Below, one piece after another: positions 63,669 through 64,000 of a stretch of 64,000 nucleotides of DNA. The translations under genes were made by a program, and so were the position numbers. The stretch's first letter is position 1. Every line of letters starts with the position of its first letter. Origin of the DNA: Psychromonas aquimarina ATCC BAA-1526 (GTDB lineage: Bacteria > Pseudomonadota > Gammaproteobacteria > Enterobacterales > Psychromonadaceae); the NCBI RefSeq assembly GCF_000428725.1, contig NZ_AUAM01000013.1, positions 80,431 through 144,430 of the forward strand, written 5' to 3'. The notes under the pieces were generated by a model. The model did not search any database, was not told where the DNA came from, and worked only from the letters and a program-made list of their open reading frames with translations.

Positions 63669-64000
63669 GGCTATGTCTTAGTTAGCTGTTGTAGATCTAC
63701 CATACTTAATACATGTGTGAATAACGATACCGGGTTACACTCATGAATGAACAACAATTTATCCCTTTCTTACAACAGCTTAAACAGTTATCCCCCAGTC
63801 AGCGACAGCGTCTTCATCATACCCTTGATGATTGTGAGACCTCCACTGAAGAAGTGTTAACTATTAAGGCGACTTTACGCAAGTGCCCACATTGTGAGTC
63901 AACTAGTTTAAGACCTTGGGGATCAAGTCATGGCCTACCAAGATATCGATGTGCTTGCTGCCTAAAGACATGCAATCCTCTCACTAAATCCCCTCTCGCT
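63669..64000 (+). mobile_element. Left end of an IS1595-family insertion sequence (truncated by the window)
   Basis: The element probably starts at GGCTATGTCTTAGTTA (63669), directly after the DUF2989 gene, and carries the transposase beginning at 63743. Exact inverted repeats and target duplication cannot be checked because the right end is off-window. Confidence 0.6.
63743..64000 (+). CDS. IS1595-family transposase, N-terminal part
   Basis: The frame from ATG 63743 is open to the window end (86 codons). After a helical N-terminus (MNEQQFIPFLQQLKQLSPSQ) comes a zinc ribbon: CPHCES, RPWGSSHGLPRYRCACC, then KTCNPLTKSPLA. This layout is typical of IS1595-group transposases, whose DDE domain would lie off-window. 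Cys replaces the usual Phe in KTFN, a minor change. Whether the element is intact cannot be told. Confidence 0.85.
   Translation, partial: MNEQQFIPFLQQLKQLSPSQRQRLHHTLDDCETSTEEVLTIKATLRKCPHCESTSLRPWGSSHGLPRYRCACCLKTCNPLTKSPLA

Overview
The window is a stretch of gammaproteobacterial chromosome with moderate-to-low GC. It reads like a marine relative of Vibrio, Shewanella or Psychromonas; Psychromonas is my best guess from gene content and style, but it is an inference and I ran no search. E. coli-type blocks are kept: thrS-infC-rpmI-rplT, LetA/LetB-rsmF, cmoM/elyC, ftsK-lolA-rarA-serS and hexR-pykA. They are mixed with marine accessory genes: a GH18 chitinase, a pullulanase, a lipase with its foldase, a PEP-CTERM protein and orphan solute-binding proteins.

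Layout. 0-7 kb: a 5' part of a long PstC-type phosphate permease with its own Pho box, a PLP aminotransferase, and the thrS-infC-rpmI-rplT operon with an anticodon-like hairpin in the thrS leader and an AUA start for infC. 7-13 kb: SOS-controlled yebG, then a split LetA, a seven-MCE LetB and rsmF, with a MITE-like structured repeat in the letB-rsmF gap and a possible small RNA after rsmF. 13-20 kb: DUF2835, cmoM, elyC, DUF1737, thiI, yaeQ, a leuB-type dehydrogenase and a NIF3/YbgI protein. 20-25 kb: phoBR with a Pho box, rdgC, purT, an SOS-controlled sulA-like gene and yaeP. 25-33 kb: serS, crcB, rarA, lolA, ftsK, fadR, dsbB.

33-40 kb: lipase and foldase, a translationally coupled receiver/CheC/diguanylate cyclase operon, a secreted protein, a second diguanylate cyclase and a lipoprotein. 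Two diverged ~125 bp direct repeats flank the receiver/CheC/cyclase block. 40-45 kb: a complete second phosphate transporter, pstS-pstS-pstC-pstA-pstB, under a tandem Pho box. 45-58 kb: a looser accessory region with chitinase, PepSY protein, macrodomain protein, pullulanase, two solute-binding proteins, a DUF805 protein and a PEP-CTERM protein, ending at a decayed P4-type integrase beside tRNA-Ser(GGA). 58-64 kb: glk diverging from hexR-pykA with two HexR-like sites, small conserved genes, and the left end of an IS1595-type insertion sequence cut by the window edge.

How the parts connect. PhoBR and both Pst operons carry correctly spaced PhoB sites, so phosphate sensing and two uptake systems form one visible regulon. 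LexA boxes tie yebG and the sulA-like gene to the SOS response. HexR-like sites tie glucokinase to hexR-pykA. The most unusual structures are the two MITE-like elements whose end stems differ in sequence but keep pairing, the thrS anticodon mimic, and the receiver/CheC/GGDEF triad.
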